Positions 1-11,222 of a stretch of DNA of 64,000 nucleotides are shown here, one piece after another. Under the pieces are notes generated by a model. It did no database searches. It saw only the letters and a list, made by a program, of their open reading frames with translations, and was not told the origin of the DNA. A program made the position numbers and the translations under genes. Position 1 is the first letter of the stretch. The number at the start of each line of letters is the position of its first letter. Source of the stretch: Gordius sp. MW1 (Eukaryota; Nematomorpha; Gordioida; Gordea; Gordiidae); contig OZ038532.1 of NCBI GenBank assembly GCA_964036665.1, positions 14,340,537-14,404,536 on the forward strand, in the 5' to 3' direction.

Positions 1-790
1 TAGTTCTCGCAGCTTAAAACCTCTTTTCGGAAGTCAATCGAGGTTAATAGGATTCTCAAATTGGCTTACTTTTATATATTTTTTCATGCTCTTTCACATA
101 GAATCGAAAAAAATAAATATTCTTACCCCAAAATTTTTCACATATTTTTCTTTGAAACGTATTCATCCGATGAAAGTTGTCGTTTTCAGACGTGGTTTCT
201 AAGATCCCAAGTAAAAATTTATCAGTGAAAACTATTACTTTGAAATAATGATCGCATAGAGCCATTTTCAAAAATTAAGCATTACGTTGCGATACAACAA
301 ACTAATCGCAACAATAAAACGTTGTCTTTTGTCAAAATGATAGTTCTCGCAGCTTAAAACCTCTTTTCGGAAGTAAATCGAGGATAATTGGATTCTCAAA
401 TTGGCTTAGTTTTATATATTTTTTCATGCTCTTTCACATAGAATCGAAAAAAATAAATATTTTTACCTCAAAAATTTTCACATATTTTTCTTTCAACCGT
501 ATGCATCCGATGAAAGTTGTCGTTTTCAGACGTGGTTTCGATGATAAAAAGTAAAAATTTATCAGAATCAGAGAAATGTTACTTTGAAATCATGATCGCA
601 TAGAGCCATTTTCAAAAATTAAGCATCACGTTGCGATACAACAAACTAATCGCAACAATAAAACGTTGTCTTTTGTCAAAATGATAGTTCTCGCAGCTTA
701 AAACCTCTTTTCGGAAGTAAATCGAGGATAATAGGATTCTCAAATTGGCTTACTTTTATATATTTTTTCATGCTCTTTCACATAGAATTG

Positions 791-837
791 AAAAAAATAA
801 ATATTTTTACCTCAAAATTTTTCACATATTTTTCTTT
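791..837. other. A/T-tract segment of the monomer (example copy)
   Basis: About 47 bp of almost pure A/T sit at monomer positions 108-154 and recur in essentially every unit. A run of seven A is followed by T5, AAAATTTTT and another T5. Tract centres lie near 794, 806, 818 and 831, so spacing is about 12 bp, somewhat longer than one helical turn. Runs of A and T at near-helical spacing are known to bend or stiffen DNA and affect nucleosome placement. That this one does so is inference. Length varies between subfamilies (AAATATTCTACC, AAATATTCTTACC, AAATATTTTTACC), and at least one crossover (54037-54083) maps inside it. Confidence 0.6.
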
Positions 838-845
838 GAACCGTA

Positions 846-858
846 TTCATCAGATGAA
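846..858. repeat. Short dyad TTCATC-N-GATGAA in the monomer (example copy)
   Basis: A perfect 6-bp inverted repeat with a single central base sits at monomer positions 163-175. In this copy the centre is A (TTCATCAGATGAA). In many other units it is C (TTCATCCGATGAA), so the centre changes while both arms stay matched. In units carrying the TTTCAACCGTATGC variant the left arm becomes TGCATC and only CATC-N-GATG remains symmetrical. A dyad of this size could be a protein-binding site. No family match is recognised. Confidence 0.55.
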
Positions 859-973
859 AGTTGTCGTTTTCAGACGTGGTTTCTATGATCCCAAGTAAAA
901 ATTTATCAGAATCTGAAAACTATTACTTTGAAATCATGATCGCATAGAGCCATTTTCAAAAATTAAGCATCAC

Positions 974-1000
974 GTTGCGATACAACAAACTAATCGCAAC
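974..1000. repeat. Inverted repeat GTTGCGAT-N11-ATCGCAAC in the monomer (example copy)
   Basis: Two perfect 8-bp arms flank an 11-base A/C-rich spacer, at monomer positions 291-317. The same arrangement is seen at 286-312 and in most units. GTTG occurs again 35 bp downstream in AAAACGTTGTC, so the CAAC arm could pair with either copy, which gives two competing small hairpins. Subfamily variants break one arm without a compensating change in the other: ATCACAAC and ATCGCGAC in the first 30 kb, GTTGTGAT at 32.5-41.2 kb. The symmetry is directly visible. A role as a cruciform, a protein site or a transcript hairpin is inference. Confidence 0.6.
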
Positions 1001-1371
1001 AATAAAACGTTGTCTTTTGTCAAAATGATAGTTCTCGCAGCTTAAAACCTCTTTTCGGAAGTCAATCGAGGATAATAGGATTCTATTTGCTTACTTTTAT
1101 ATATTTTTTCATGCTCTTTCACATAGAATCGAAAAAAATAAATATTTTTACCTCAAAATTTTTCACATATTTTTCTTTGAACCGTATTCATCCGATAAAA
1201 GTTGTCGTTTTCAGACGTGGTTTCTATGATCCCAAGTAAAAATTTATCAGAATCTAAAAACTATTACTTTGAAATCATAATCGCATAGAGCAGTTTTCAA
1301 AAATTCAGCACTCACGTTGCGATACAACAAACTAATCGCAACAATAAAACGTTGTCTTTTGTCAAAATGAA

Positions 1372-1716
1372 TAGTTCTGGCAGCTTAAAACCTCTTTTCG
1401 GAAGTAAATCGAGGATAATAGGATTCTCAAATTGGCTTACTTTTATATATTTTTTTATGCTCTTTCCCATAGAATCGAAAAAAATAAATATTTTTACCTC
1501 AAAATTTTTCACATATTTTTCTTTCAACCGTATGCATCCGATGAAAGTTGTCGTTTTCAGACGTGGTTTCGATGATAAAAAGTAAAAATTTATCAGAATC
1601 AGAAAACTATTACTTTAAAATCATGATCGCATAGTGTATATTTGAAAAATTAAGCACTCACGTTGCGATACAACAAACTAATCGCAACAATAAAACGTTG
1701 TCTTTTGTCAAAATGA
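1372..1716 (+). repeat. Representative A-type satellite monomer (345 bp)
   Basis: A-type units differ from B-type at the unit start. The preceding junction reads ATGAATAGTTCTGGC instead of ATGATAGTTCTCGC, a one-base length difference plus a C/G change. This example also has CCCATAGAATCG, TTTCAACCGTATGC and CGATGATAAAAAG, where many B units have CACATAGAATTG, TTTGAACCGTATTC and CTATGATCCCAAG. The extra base leaves a frame of about 77 codons open, from a TTG or ATG at the end of the previous unit to the TAA in AAGTAAAAATT. About 70 of the ~186 units keep such a frame. I treat this as a by-product of the variant and not as a gene. Confidence 0.9.
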
Positions 1717-2159
1717 TAGTTCTCGCAGCTTAAAACCTCTTTTCGGAAGTCAATCGAGGATAATAGGATTCTCAAATTGGCTTACTTTTATATATTTTTT
1801 CATGCTCTTTCACATAGAATAGAAAAAAATAAATATTTTTACCTCAAAATTTTTCACATGTTTTTCTTTGAACCGTATTCATCAGAAGAAAGTTGTCGTT
1901 TTCAGACGTGGTTTCTATGATCCCAAGTAAAAATTTATCAGAATCTGAAAACTATTACTTTGAAATCATGATCGCATAGAGCCATTTTCAAAAATTAAGC
2001 ATCACGTTGCGATACAACAAACTAATCGCAACAATAAAACGTTGTCTTTTGTCAAAATGATAGTTCTCGCAGCTTAAAACCTCTTTTCGGAAGTCAATCG
2101 AGGATAATAGGATTCTCAAATTGGCTTACTTTTATATATTTTTTCATGCTCTTTCCCAT

Positions 2160-5100
2160 AGAATCGAAAAAAATAAATATTTTTACCTCAAAATTTTTCA
2201 CATATTTTTCTTTCAACCGTATGCATCCGATGAAAGTTGTCGTTTTCAGACGTGGTTTCGATGATAAAAAGTAAAAATTTATCAGAATCAGAAAACTATT
2301 AATTAAAAATCATGATCGCATAGTGCATATTTGAAAAACTAAGCACTCACGTTGCGATACAACAAACTAATCGCAACAATAAAACGTTGTCTTTTGTCAA
2401 AATGATAGTTCTCGCAGCTTAAAACCTCTTTTCGGAAGTCAATCGAGGATAATAGGATTCTCAAATTGGCTTACTTTTATATATTTTTTCATGCTCTTTC
2501 ACATAGAATTGAAAAAAATAAATATTCTACCTCAAAACTTTTCACATATTTTTCTTTGAACCGTATTCATCCGATGAAAGTTGTCGTTTTCAGACGTGGT
2601 TTCTATGATCCCAAGTAAAAATTTATCAGAATCAGAGAAATGTTACTTTGAAATCATGATCGCATAGTGCATTTTTGAAAAATTAAACACTCACGTTGCG
2701 ATACAACAAACTAATCGCGACAATAAAACGTTGTCTTTTGTCAAAATGATTGTTCTGGCAGCTTAAAACCTCTTTTCGGAAGTAAATCGAGGATAATAGG
2801 ATTCTCAAATTGGCTTACTTTTATATATTTTTTCATGCACTTTCACATAGAATCGAAAAAAATAAATATTTTTACCTCAAAAATTTTCACATATTTTTCT
2901 TTCAACCGTATGCATCCGATGAAAGTTGTCGTTTTCAGGACGTGGTTTCTATGATCCCAAGTAAAAATTTATCAGAATCTAAAAACTATTACTTTGAAAT
3001 CATAATAGCATAGATCAGTTTTCAAAAATTCAGCACTCACGTTGCGATGCAACAAACTAATCACAACAATAGAACGTTGTCTTTTGTCAAAATGAATAGT
3101 TCTGGCAGCTTAAAACCTATTTTCGGAAGTAAATCGAGGATAATAGGATTCTCAAATTGGCTTACTTTTATATATTTTTTCATGCTCTTTCACATAGAAT
3201 TGAAAAAATTAAATATTTTTACCTCAAAATTTTTCACATATTTTTCTTTGAACCGTATTCATCCGATGAAAGTTGTCGTTTTCAGACGTGGTTTCTATGA
3301 TCCCAAGTAAAAATTTATCAGAATCAAAGAAATGTTACTTTGAAATCATGATCGCATAGTGCATTTTTGAAAAATTAAACACTCACGTTGCGATACAACA
3401 AACTAATCGCGACAATAAAACGTTGTCTTTTGTCAAAATGAAAAGTTCTCGCAGCTTAAAACCTCTTTTCGGAAGTCAATCGAGGATAATAGGATTCTAT
3501 TTGCTTACTTTTATATATTTTTTCATGCTCTTTCACATAGAATCGAAAAAAATAAATATTTTTACCTCAAAATTTTTCACATATTTTTCTTTGAACCGTA
3601 TTCATCCGATGAATGTTGTCGTTTTCAGACGTGGTTTCTATGATCCCAAGTAAAAATTTATCAGAATCTAAAAACTATAACTTTGAAATCATAATCGCAT
3701 AGAGCAGTTTTCAAAAATTCAGCACTCACGTTGCGATACAACAAACTAATCGCAACAATAAAACGTTGTCTTTTGTCAAAATGAATAGTTCTGGCAGCTT
3801 AAAACCTCTTTTCGGAAGTAAATTGAGGATAATAGGATTCTCAAATTGGCTTACTTTTATATATTTTTTCATGCTCTTTCCCATAGAATCGAAAAAAATA
3901 AATATTTTTACCTCAAAATTTTTCACATATTTTTCTTTCAACCGTATGCATCCGATGAAAGTTGTCGTTTTCAGACGTGGTTTCGATGATAAAAAGTAAA
4001 AATTTATCAGAATCAGAAAACTATTAATTAAAAATCATGATCGCATAGTGCATATTTGAAAAATTAAGCACTCACGTTGCGATACAACAAACTAATCGCA
4101 ACAATAAAACGTTGTCTTTTGTCAAAATGATAGTTCTCGCATCTTAAAACCTCTTTTCGGAAGTCAATCGAGGATAATAGGATTCTCAAATTGGCTTACT
4201 TTTATATATTTTTTCATGCTCTTTCACATAGAATTGAAAAAAATAAATATTCTACCTCAAAACTTTTCACATATTTTTCTTTGAACCGTATTCATCCGAT
4301 GAAAGTTGTCGTTTTCAGACGTGGTTTCTATGATCCCAAGTAAAAATTTATCAGAATCAGAGAAATGTTACTTTGAAATCATGATCGCATAGTGCATTTT
4401 TGAAAAATTAAACACTCACGTTGCGATACAACAAACTAATCGCGACAATAAAACGTTGTCTTTTGTCAAAATGATTGTTCTGGCAGCTTAAAACCTCTTT
4501 TCGGAAGTAAATCGAGGATAATAGGATTCTCAAATTGGCTTACTTTTATATATTTTTTCATGCACTTTCACATAGAATCGAAAAAAATAAATATTTTTAC
4601 CTCAAAAATTTTCACATATTTTTCTTTCAACCGTATGCATCCGATGAAAGTTGTCGTTTTCAGGACGTGGTTTCTATGATCCCAAGTAAAAATTTATCAG
4701 AATCTAAAAACTATTACTTTGAAATCATAATAGCATAGAGCAGTTTTCAAAAATTCAGCACTCACGTTGCGATGCAACAAACTAATCACAACAATAGAAC
4801 GTTGTCTTTTGTCAAAATGAATAGTTCTGGCAGCTTAAAACCTATTTTCGGAAGTAAATCGAGGATAATAGGATTCTCAAATTGGCTTACTTTTATATAT
4901 TTTTTCATGCTCTTTCACATAGAATTGAAAAAATTAAATATTTTTACCTCAAAATTTTTCACATATTTTTCTTTGAACCGTATTCATCCGATGAAAGTTG
5001 TCGTTTTCAGACGTGGTTTCTATGATCCCAAGTAAAAATTTATCAGAATCAAAGAAATGTTACTTTGAAATCATGATCGCATAGTGCATTTTTGAAAAAT

Positions 5101-6790
5101 TAAACACTCACGTTGCGATACAACAAACTAATCGCGACAATAAAACGTTGTCTTTTGTCAAAATGAAAAGTTCTCGCAGCTTAAAACCTCTTTTCGGAAG
5201 TCAATCGAGGATAATAGGATTCTATTTGCTTACTTTTATATATTTTTTCATGCTCTTTCACATAGAATCGAAAAAAATAAATATTTTTACCTCAAAATTT
5301 TTCACATATTTTTCTTTGAACCGTATTCATCCGATGAATGTTGTCGTTTTCAGACGTGGTTTCTATGATCCCAAGTAAAAATTTATCAGAATCTAAAAAC
5401 TATTACTTTGAAATCATAATCGCATAGAGCAGTTTTCAAAAATTCAGCACTCACGTTGCGATACAACAAACTAATCGCAACAATAAAACGTTGTCTTTTG
5501 TCAAAATGAATAGTTCTGGCAGCTTAAAACCTCTTTTCGGAAGTAAATTGAGGATAATAGGATTCTCAAATTGGCTTACTTTTATATATTTTTTCATGCT
5601 CTTTCCCATAGAATCGAAAAAAATAAATATTTTTACCTCAAAATTTTTCACATATTTTTCTTTCAACCGTATGCATCCGATGAAAGTTGTCGTTTTCAGA
5701 CGTGGTTTCGATGATAAAAAGTAAAAATTTATCAGAATCAGAAAACTATTAATTAAAAATCATGATCGCATAGTGCATATTTGAAAAATTAAGCACTCAC
5801 GTTGCGATACAACAAACTAATCGCAACAATAAAACGTTGTCTTTTGTCAAAATGATAGTTCTCGCAGCTTAAAACCTCTTTTCGGAAGTCAATCGAGGAT
5901 AATAGGATTCTCAAATTGGCTTACTTTTATATATTTTTTCATGCTCTTTCACATAGAATTGAAAAAAATAAATATTCTACCTCAAAACTTTTCACATATT
6001 TTTCTTTGAACCGTATTCATCCGATGAAAGTTGTCGTTTTCAGACGTGGTTTCTATGATCCCAAGTAAAAATTTATCAGAATCAGAGAAATGTTACTTTG
6101 AAATCATGATCGCATAGTGCATTTTTGAAAAATTAAACACTCACGTTGCGATACAACAAACTAATCGCGACAATAAAACGTTGTCTTTTGTCAAAATGAT
6201 TGTTCTGGCAGCTTAAAACCTCTTTTCGGAAGTAAATCGAGGATAATAGGATTCTCAAATTGGCTTACTTTTATATATTTTTTCATGCACTTTCACATAG
6301 AATCGAAAAAAATAAATATTTTTACCTCAAAAATTTTCACATATTTTTCTTTCAACCGTATGCATCCGATGAAAGTTGTCGTTTTCAGGACGTGGTTTCT
6401 ATGATCCCAAGTAAAAATTTATCAGAATCTAAAAACTATTACTTTGAAATCATAATCGCATAGAGCAGTTTTCAAAAATTCAGCACTCACGTTGCGATAC
6501 AACAAACTAATCACAACAATAGAACGTTGTCTTTTGTCAAAATGAATAGTTCTGGCAGCTTAAAACCTCTTTTCGGAAGTAAATCGAGGATAATAGGATT
6601 CTCAAATTGGCTTACTTTTATATATTTTTTCATGCTCTTTCACATAGAATTGAAAAAATTGAATATTTTTACCTCAAAATTTTTCACATATTTTTCTTTG
6701 AACCGTATTCATCCGATGAAAGTTGTCGTTTTCAGACGTGGTTTCTATGATCCCAAGTAAAAATTTATCAGAATCAGAGAAATGTTACTT
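2160..6790. repeat. 5-monomer HOR, 1725-bp unit, ~2.7 copies
   Basis: Landmarks recur at exactly 1725 bp. The rare string CTATTAATTAAAAATC has its AATTAAAAAT at 2301, 4026 and 5751. The CAGGACGTGG units at 2810, 4535 and 6260 match, as do the CACAACAATAGAACG units near 3061, 4786 and 6511. Copies differ at only scattered bases, for example TAGATCAG against TAGAGCAG near 3013, ATCTTAAAAC at 4141 against AGCTTAAAAC, and GATGCAAC in two copies but GATACAAC in the third. Similarity to the preceding copy fades by about 6500-6800, where AAATTGAAT and GTTGAGATATAAC appear. This is a recent local amplification. Confidence 0.92.
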
Positions 6791-7925
6791 TGAAATCATG
6801 ATCGCATAGTGCATTTTTGAAAAATTAAACACTCACGTTGAGATATAACAAACTAATCGCAACAATAAAACGTTCTCTTTTGTCAAAATGAATAGTTCAG
6901 GCAGCTTAAAACCTCTTTTCGGAAGTAAATCGAGGATAATAGGATTCTCAAATTGGCTTACTTTTATATATTTTTTCATGCACTTTCACATAGAATCGAA
7001 AAAAATAAATATTTTTACCTCAAAAATTTTCACATATTTTTCTTTCAACCGTATGCATCCGATGAAAGTTGTCGTTTTCAGACGTGGTTTCGATGATAAA
7101 AAGTAAAAATTTATCAGAATCAGAGAAATGTTACTTTGAAATCATGATCGCATAGAGCCATTTTCAAAAATTAAGCATCACGTTGCGATACAACAAACTA
7201 ATCGCAACAATAAAACGTTGTCTTTTGTCAAAATGATAGTTCTCGCAGCTTAAAACCTCTTTTCGGAAGTAAATCGAGGATAATAGGATTCTCAAATTGG
7301 CTTACTTTTATATATTTTTTCATGCTCTTTCACATAGAATTGAAAAAAATAAATATTTTTACCTCAAAATTTTTCACATATTTTTCTTTGAACCGTATTC
7401 ATCAGATGAAAGTTGTCTTTTTCAGACGTGGTTTCTATGATCCCAAGTAAAAATTTATCAGAATCTGAAAACTATTACTTTGAAATCATGATCGCATAGA
7501 GCCATTTTCAAAAATTAAGCATCACGTTGCGATACAACAAACTAATCGCAACAATAAAACGTTGTCTTTTGTCAAAATGATAGTTCTCGCAGCTTAAAAC
7601 CTCTTTTCGGAAGTAAATCGAGGATAATAGGATTCTCAAATTGGCTTACTTTTATATATTTTTTCATGCTCTTTCACATAGAATTGAAAAAATTGAATAT
7701 TTTTACCTCAAAATTTTTAACATATTTTTCTTTGAACCGTATTCATCCGATGAAAGTTGTCGTTTTCAGACGTGGTTTCTATGATCCCAAGTAAAAATTT
7801 ATCAGAATCAGAGAAATGTTACTTTGAAATCATGATCGCATAGTGCATTTTAGAAAAATTAAACACTCACGTTGCGATATAACAAACTATCGCAACAATA
7901 AAACGTTGTCTTTTGTCAAAATGAA

Positions 7926-8151
7926 TTGTTCTGGCAGCTTAAACCTCTTTTCGGAAGTAAATCGAGGATAATAGGATTCTGTTGTCGTTATCAGGACGTG
8001 GTTTCTATGATCCCAAGTAAAAATTTATCAGAATCTAAAAACTATTACTTTGAAATCATAATCGCATAGAGCAGTTTTCAAAAATTAAGCACTCACGTTG
8101 CGATACAACAAACTAATCGCAACAATAAAACGTTGTCTTTTGTCAAAATGA
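7926..8151. repeat. Truncated satellite monomer (226 bp)
   Basis: This unit runs normally through GATAATAGGATTCT to 7980 and then jumps straight to GTTGTCGTTATCAGG. Compared with neighbours such as 7241-7585, about 119 bp are missing: the TATATA segment, the A/T tracts and the TTCATC-N-GATGAA dyad. I see no obvious microhomology at the joint. The unit also has single-base differences (GAATTGTTCTGG, CTTAAACC, GTTATCAGG). It is the only large internal deletion I found and is useful as a unique landmark. Confidence 0.9.
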
Positions 8152-11060
8152 TAGTTCTCGCAGCTTAAAACCTCTTTTCGGAAGTCAATCGAGGATAATA
8201 GGATTCTCAAATTGGCTTACTTTTATATATTTTTTCATGCTCTTTCACATAGAATTGAAAAAATTGAATATTTTTACCTCAAAATTTTTCACATATTTTT
8301 CTTTGAACCGTATTCATCCGATGAAAGTTGTCGTTTTCAGACGTGGTTTCTATGATCCCAAGTAAAAATTTATCAGAATCAGAGAAATGTTACTTTGAAA
8401 TCATGATCGCATAGTGCATTTTTGAAAAATTAAACACTCACGTTGCGATACAACAAACTAATCGCGACAATAAAACGTTGTCTTTTGTCAAAATGAATAG
8501 TTCTGGCAGCTTAAAACCTCTTTTCGGAAGTAAATCGAGGATAATAGGATTCTCAAATTGGCTTACTTTTATATATTTTTTCATGCTCTTTCACATAGAA
8601 TAGAAAAAAATAAATATTTTTATCTCAAAATTTTTCACATGTTTTTCTTTGAACCGTATTCATCAGATGAAAGTTGTCGTTTTCAGACGTGGTTTCTATG
8701 ATCCCAATTAAAAATTTATCAGAATCTGAAAACTATTACTTTGAAATCATGATCGCATAGAGCCATTTTCAAAAATTAAGCATCACGTTGCGATACAACA
8801 AACTAATCGCAACAATAAAACGTTGTCTTTTGTCAAAATGATAGTTCTCTCAGATTAAAACCTCTTTTCGGAAGTCAATCGAGGATAATAGGATTCTCAA
8901 ATTGGCTTACTTTTATATATTTTTTCATGCTCTTTCACATAGAATTGAAAAAATTAAATATTTTTACCTCAAAATTTTTCACATATTTTTCTTTGAACCG
9001 TATTCATCCGATGAAAGTTGTCGTTTTCAGACGTGGTTTCTATGATCCCAAGTAAAAATTTATCAGAATCAGAGAAATGTTACTTTGAAATCATGATCGC
9101 ATAGTGCATTTTTGAAAAATTAAACACTCACGTTGCGATATAACAAACTAATCGCAACAATAAAACGTTGTCTTTTGTCAAAATGAATAGTTCTGGCAGC
9201 TTAAAACCTCTTTTCGGAAGTAAATCGAGGATAATAGGATTCTCAAATTGGCTTACTTTTATATATTTTTTCATGCACTTTCACATAGAATCGAAAAAAA
9301 TAAATATTTTTACCTCAAAAATTTTCACATATTTTTCTTTCAACCGTATGCATCCGATGAAAGTTGTCGTTTTCAGACGTGGTTTCGATGATAAAAAGTA
9401 AAAATTTATCAGAATCAGAGAAATTTTACTTTGAAATCATGATCGCATAGAGCCATTTTCAAAAATTAAGCATCACGTTGCGATACAACAAACTAATCGC
9501 AACAATAAAACGTTGTCTTTTGTCAAAATGATAGTTCTCTCAGATTAAAACCTCTTTTCGGAAGTCAATCGAGGATAATAGGATTCTCAAATTGGCTTAC
9601 TTTTATATATTTTTTCATGCTCTTTCACATAGAATTGAAAAAAATAAATATTCTACCTCAAAATTTTTCACATATTTTTCTTTGAACCGTATTCATCCGA
9701 TGAAAGTTGTCGTTTTCAGACGTGGTTTCTATGATCCCAAGTAAAAATTTATCAGAATCTAAAAACTATTACTTTGAAATCATAATCGCATAGAGCAGTT
9801 TTCAAAAATTCAGCACTCACGTTGCGATACAACAAACTAATCACAACAATAGAACGTTGTCTTTTGTCAAAATGAATAGTTCTGGCAGCTTAAAACCTCT
9901 TTTCGGAAGTAAATCGAGGATAATAGGATTCTCAAATTGGCTTACTTTTATATATTTTTTCATGCTCTTTCACATAGAATTGAAAAAATTGAATATTTTT
10001 ACCTCAAAATTTTTCACATATTTTTCTTTGAACCGTATTCATCCGATGAAAGTTGTCGTTTTCAGACGTGGTTTCGATGATAAAAAGTAAAAATTTATCA
10101 GAATCAGAGAAATTTTACTTTGAAATCATGATCGCATAGAGCCATTTTCAAAAATTAAGCATCACGTTGCGATACAACAAACTAATCGCAACAATAAAAC
10201 GTTGTCTTTTGTCAAAATGATAGTTCTCGCAGCTTAAAACCTCTTTTCGGAAGTAAATCGAGGATAATAGGATTCTCAAATTGGCTTACTTTTATATATT
10301 TTTTCATGCTCTTTCACATAGAATAGAAAAAAATAAATATTTTTATCTCAAAATTTTTCACATGTTTTTCTTTGAACCGTATTCATCAGATGAAAGTTGT
10401 CGTTTTCAGACGTGGTTTCTATGATCCCAAGTGAAAATTTATCAGAATCTGAAAACTATTACTTTGAAATCATGATCGCATAGAGCCATTTTCAAAAATT
10501 AAGCATCACGTTGCGATACAACAAACTAATCGCAACAATAAAACGTTGTCTTTTGTCAAAATGATAGTTCTCGCAGCTTAAAACCTCTTTTCGGAAGTCA
10601 ATCGAGGATAATAGGATTCTCAAATTGGCTTACTTTTATATGTTTTATCATGCTCTTTCACATAGAATCGAAAAAAATAAATATTTTTACCTCAAAATTA
10701 TTCACATATTTTTCTTTGAACCGTATTCATCCGATGAAAGTTGTCGTTTTCAGACGTGGTTTCTATGATCCCAAGTAAAAATTTATCAGAATCTAAAAAC
10801 TATTACTTTGAAATCATAATAGCATAGAGCAGTTTTCAAAAATTCAGCACTCACGTTGCGATACAACAAACTAATCACAACAATAGAACGTTGTCTTTTG
10901 TCAAAATGAATAGTTCTGGCAGCTTAAAACCTCTTTTCGGAAGTAAATCGAGGATAATAGGATTCTCAAATTGGCTTACTTTTATATATTTTTTCATGCT
11001 CTTTCACATAGAATTGAAAAAATTAAATTTTTTTTCCTCAAAATTTTTCACATATTTTTC

Positions 11061-11061
11061 A
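11061..11061. other. 14-bp deletion scar in a monomer
   Basis: The normal CATATTTTTC followed by TTTGAACCGTATTC is fused directly to ATCCGATGAAAG here. The lost 14 bp end in the same TTC that precedes the gap, which fits slippage between short direct repeats. The related monomer at 16393 lacks the deletion, and it accounts for the 5502-bp instead of 5516-bp offset between the two. Confidence 0.75.
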
Positions 11062-11222
11062 TCCGATGAAAGTTGTCATTTTCAGACGTGGTTACTATGA
11101 TCCCAAGTAAAAATTTATCAGAATCAAAGAAGTGTTACTTTGAAATCATGATCGCATAGTGCATTTTTGAAAAATTAAACACTCACGTTGCGATACAACA
11201 AACTAATCGCGACAATAAAACG

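Larger units (their letters stand above)
684..1028 (+). repeat. Representative B-type satellite monomer (345 bp)
   Basis: This unit is used here as the reference for monomer numbering, with position 1 at the T of TAGTTCTCGCAG. Order along the unit: a mixed-sequence start with CTTTTCGGAAGT and ATCGAGGATAATAGG (1-60); TTTTATATATTTTTTCATGC (about 71-90); CACATAGAATTG (about 95-106); A/T tracts (108-154); a short dyad TTCATC-N-GATGAA (163-175); GTTGTCGTTTTCAGACGTGG (about 177-196); a variable CTATGATCCCAAG block; AATTTATCAGAATC; a variable CATAGAGCC/CATAGTGC block (about 259-290); a second dyad GTTGCGAT-N11-ATCGCAAC (291-317); and AAAACGTTGTCTTTTGTC (about 321-338). B-type units are defined by ATGATAGTTCTCGC, which puts a stop codon early in the frame open in A-type units. 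Confidence 0.95.
1..2160. repeat. Mixed satellite units, no clear HOR
   Basis: Six complete monomers and part of a seventh, of mixed types. The first (1-340) is unusual. It has GAGGTTAATAGG, ATTCTTACCCC, GAAACGTATTC and a 4-bp loss giving ATCAGTGAAAAC, which is otherwise typical of the array beyond 43 kb. Units starting at 1029 and 1372 (GGATTCTATTTGC followed by an A-type unit with CCCATAG) reappear about 2414 bp, or seven units, downstream inside the 5-mer HOR near 3443-4130. This suggests the region is a diverged flank or source of that HOR. No gene is seen. Confidence 0.8.
6791..11222. repeat. Irregular satellite segment between HOR blocks
   Basis: About 13 units of mixed A and B type without one dominating period. 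Two consecutive units beginning near 6871 (rare CGTTCTCTTTTGTC) correspond to units beginning near 12950. The 6079-bp distance equals 18 units minus the 119-bp deletion at 7980. The unit at 10891 carries a 14-bp deletion at 11060/11061. Variants seen include GAATAG with CACATGTTTTTC (near 8600 and 10325), CTCAGATTAAAACC (8849, 9539) and AAATTGAAT. No gene is seen. Confidence 0.8.

Noticed and set aside
70-90. TATA box (TTTTATATATTTTTTC) as a promoter in each unit
   Set aside because: The sequence is about 70% A/T, so such strings are expected. No start site, downstream gene or other promoter element supports it.
791-1012. AATAAA polyadenylation signals (two per monomer)
   Set aside because: Expected by chance at this composition, with no transcript or gene upstream to terminate.
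684-1028. CENP-B box-like match around CTTTTCGGAAGT and ATCGAGG
   Set aside because: Compared by eye with the known TTCG-N4-A-N2-CGGG core on both strands. The spacing and the CGGG half do not match.
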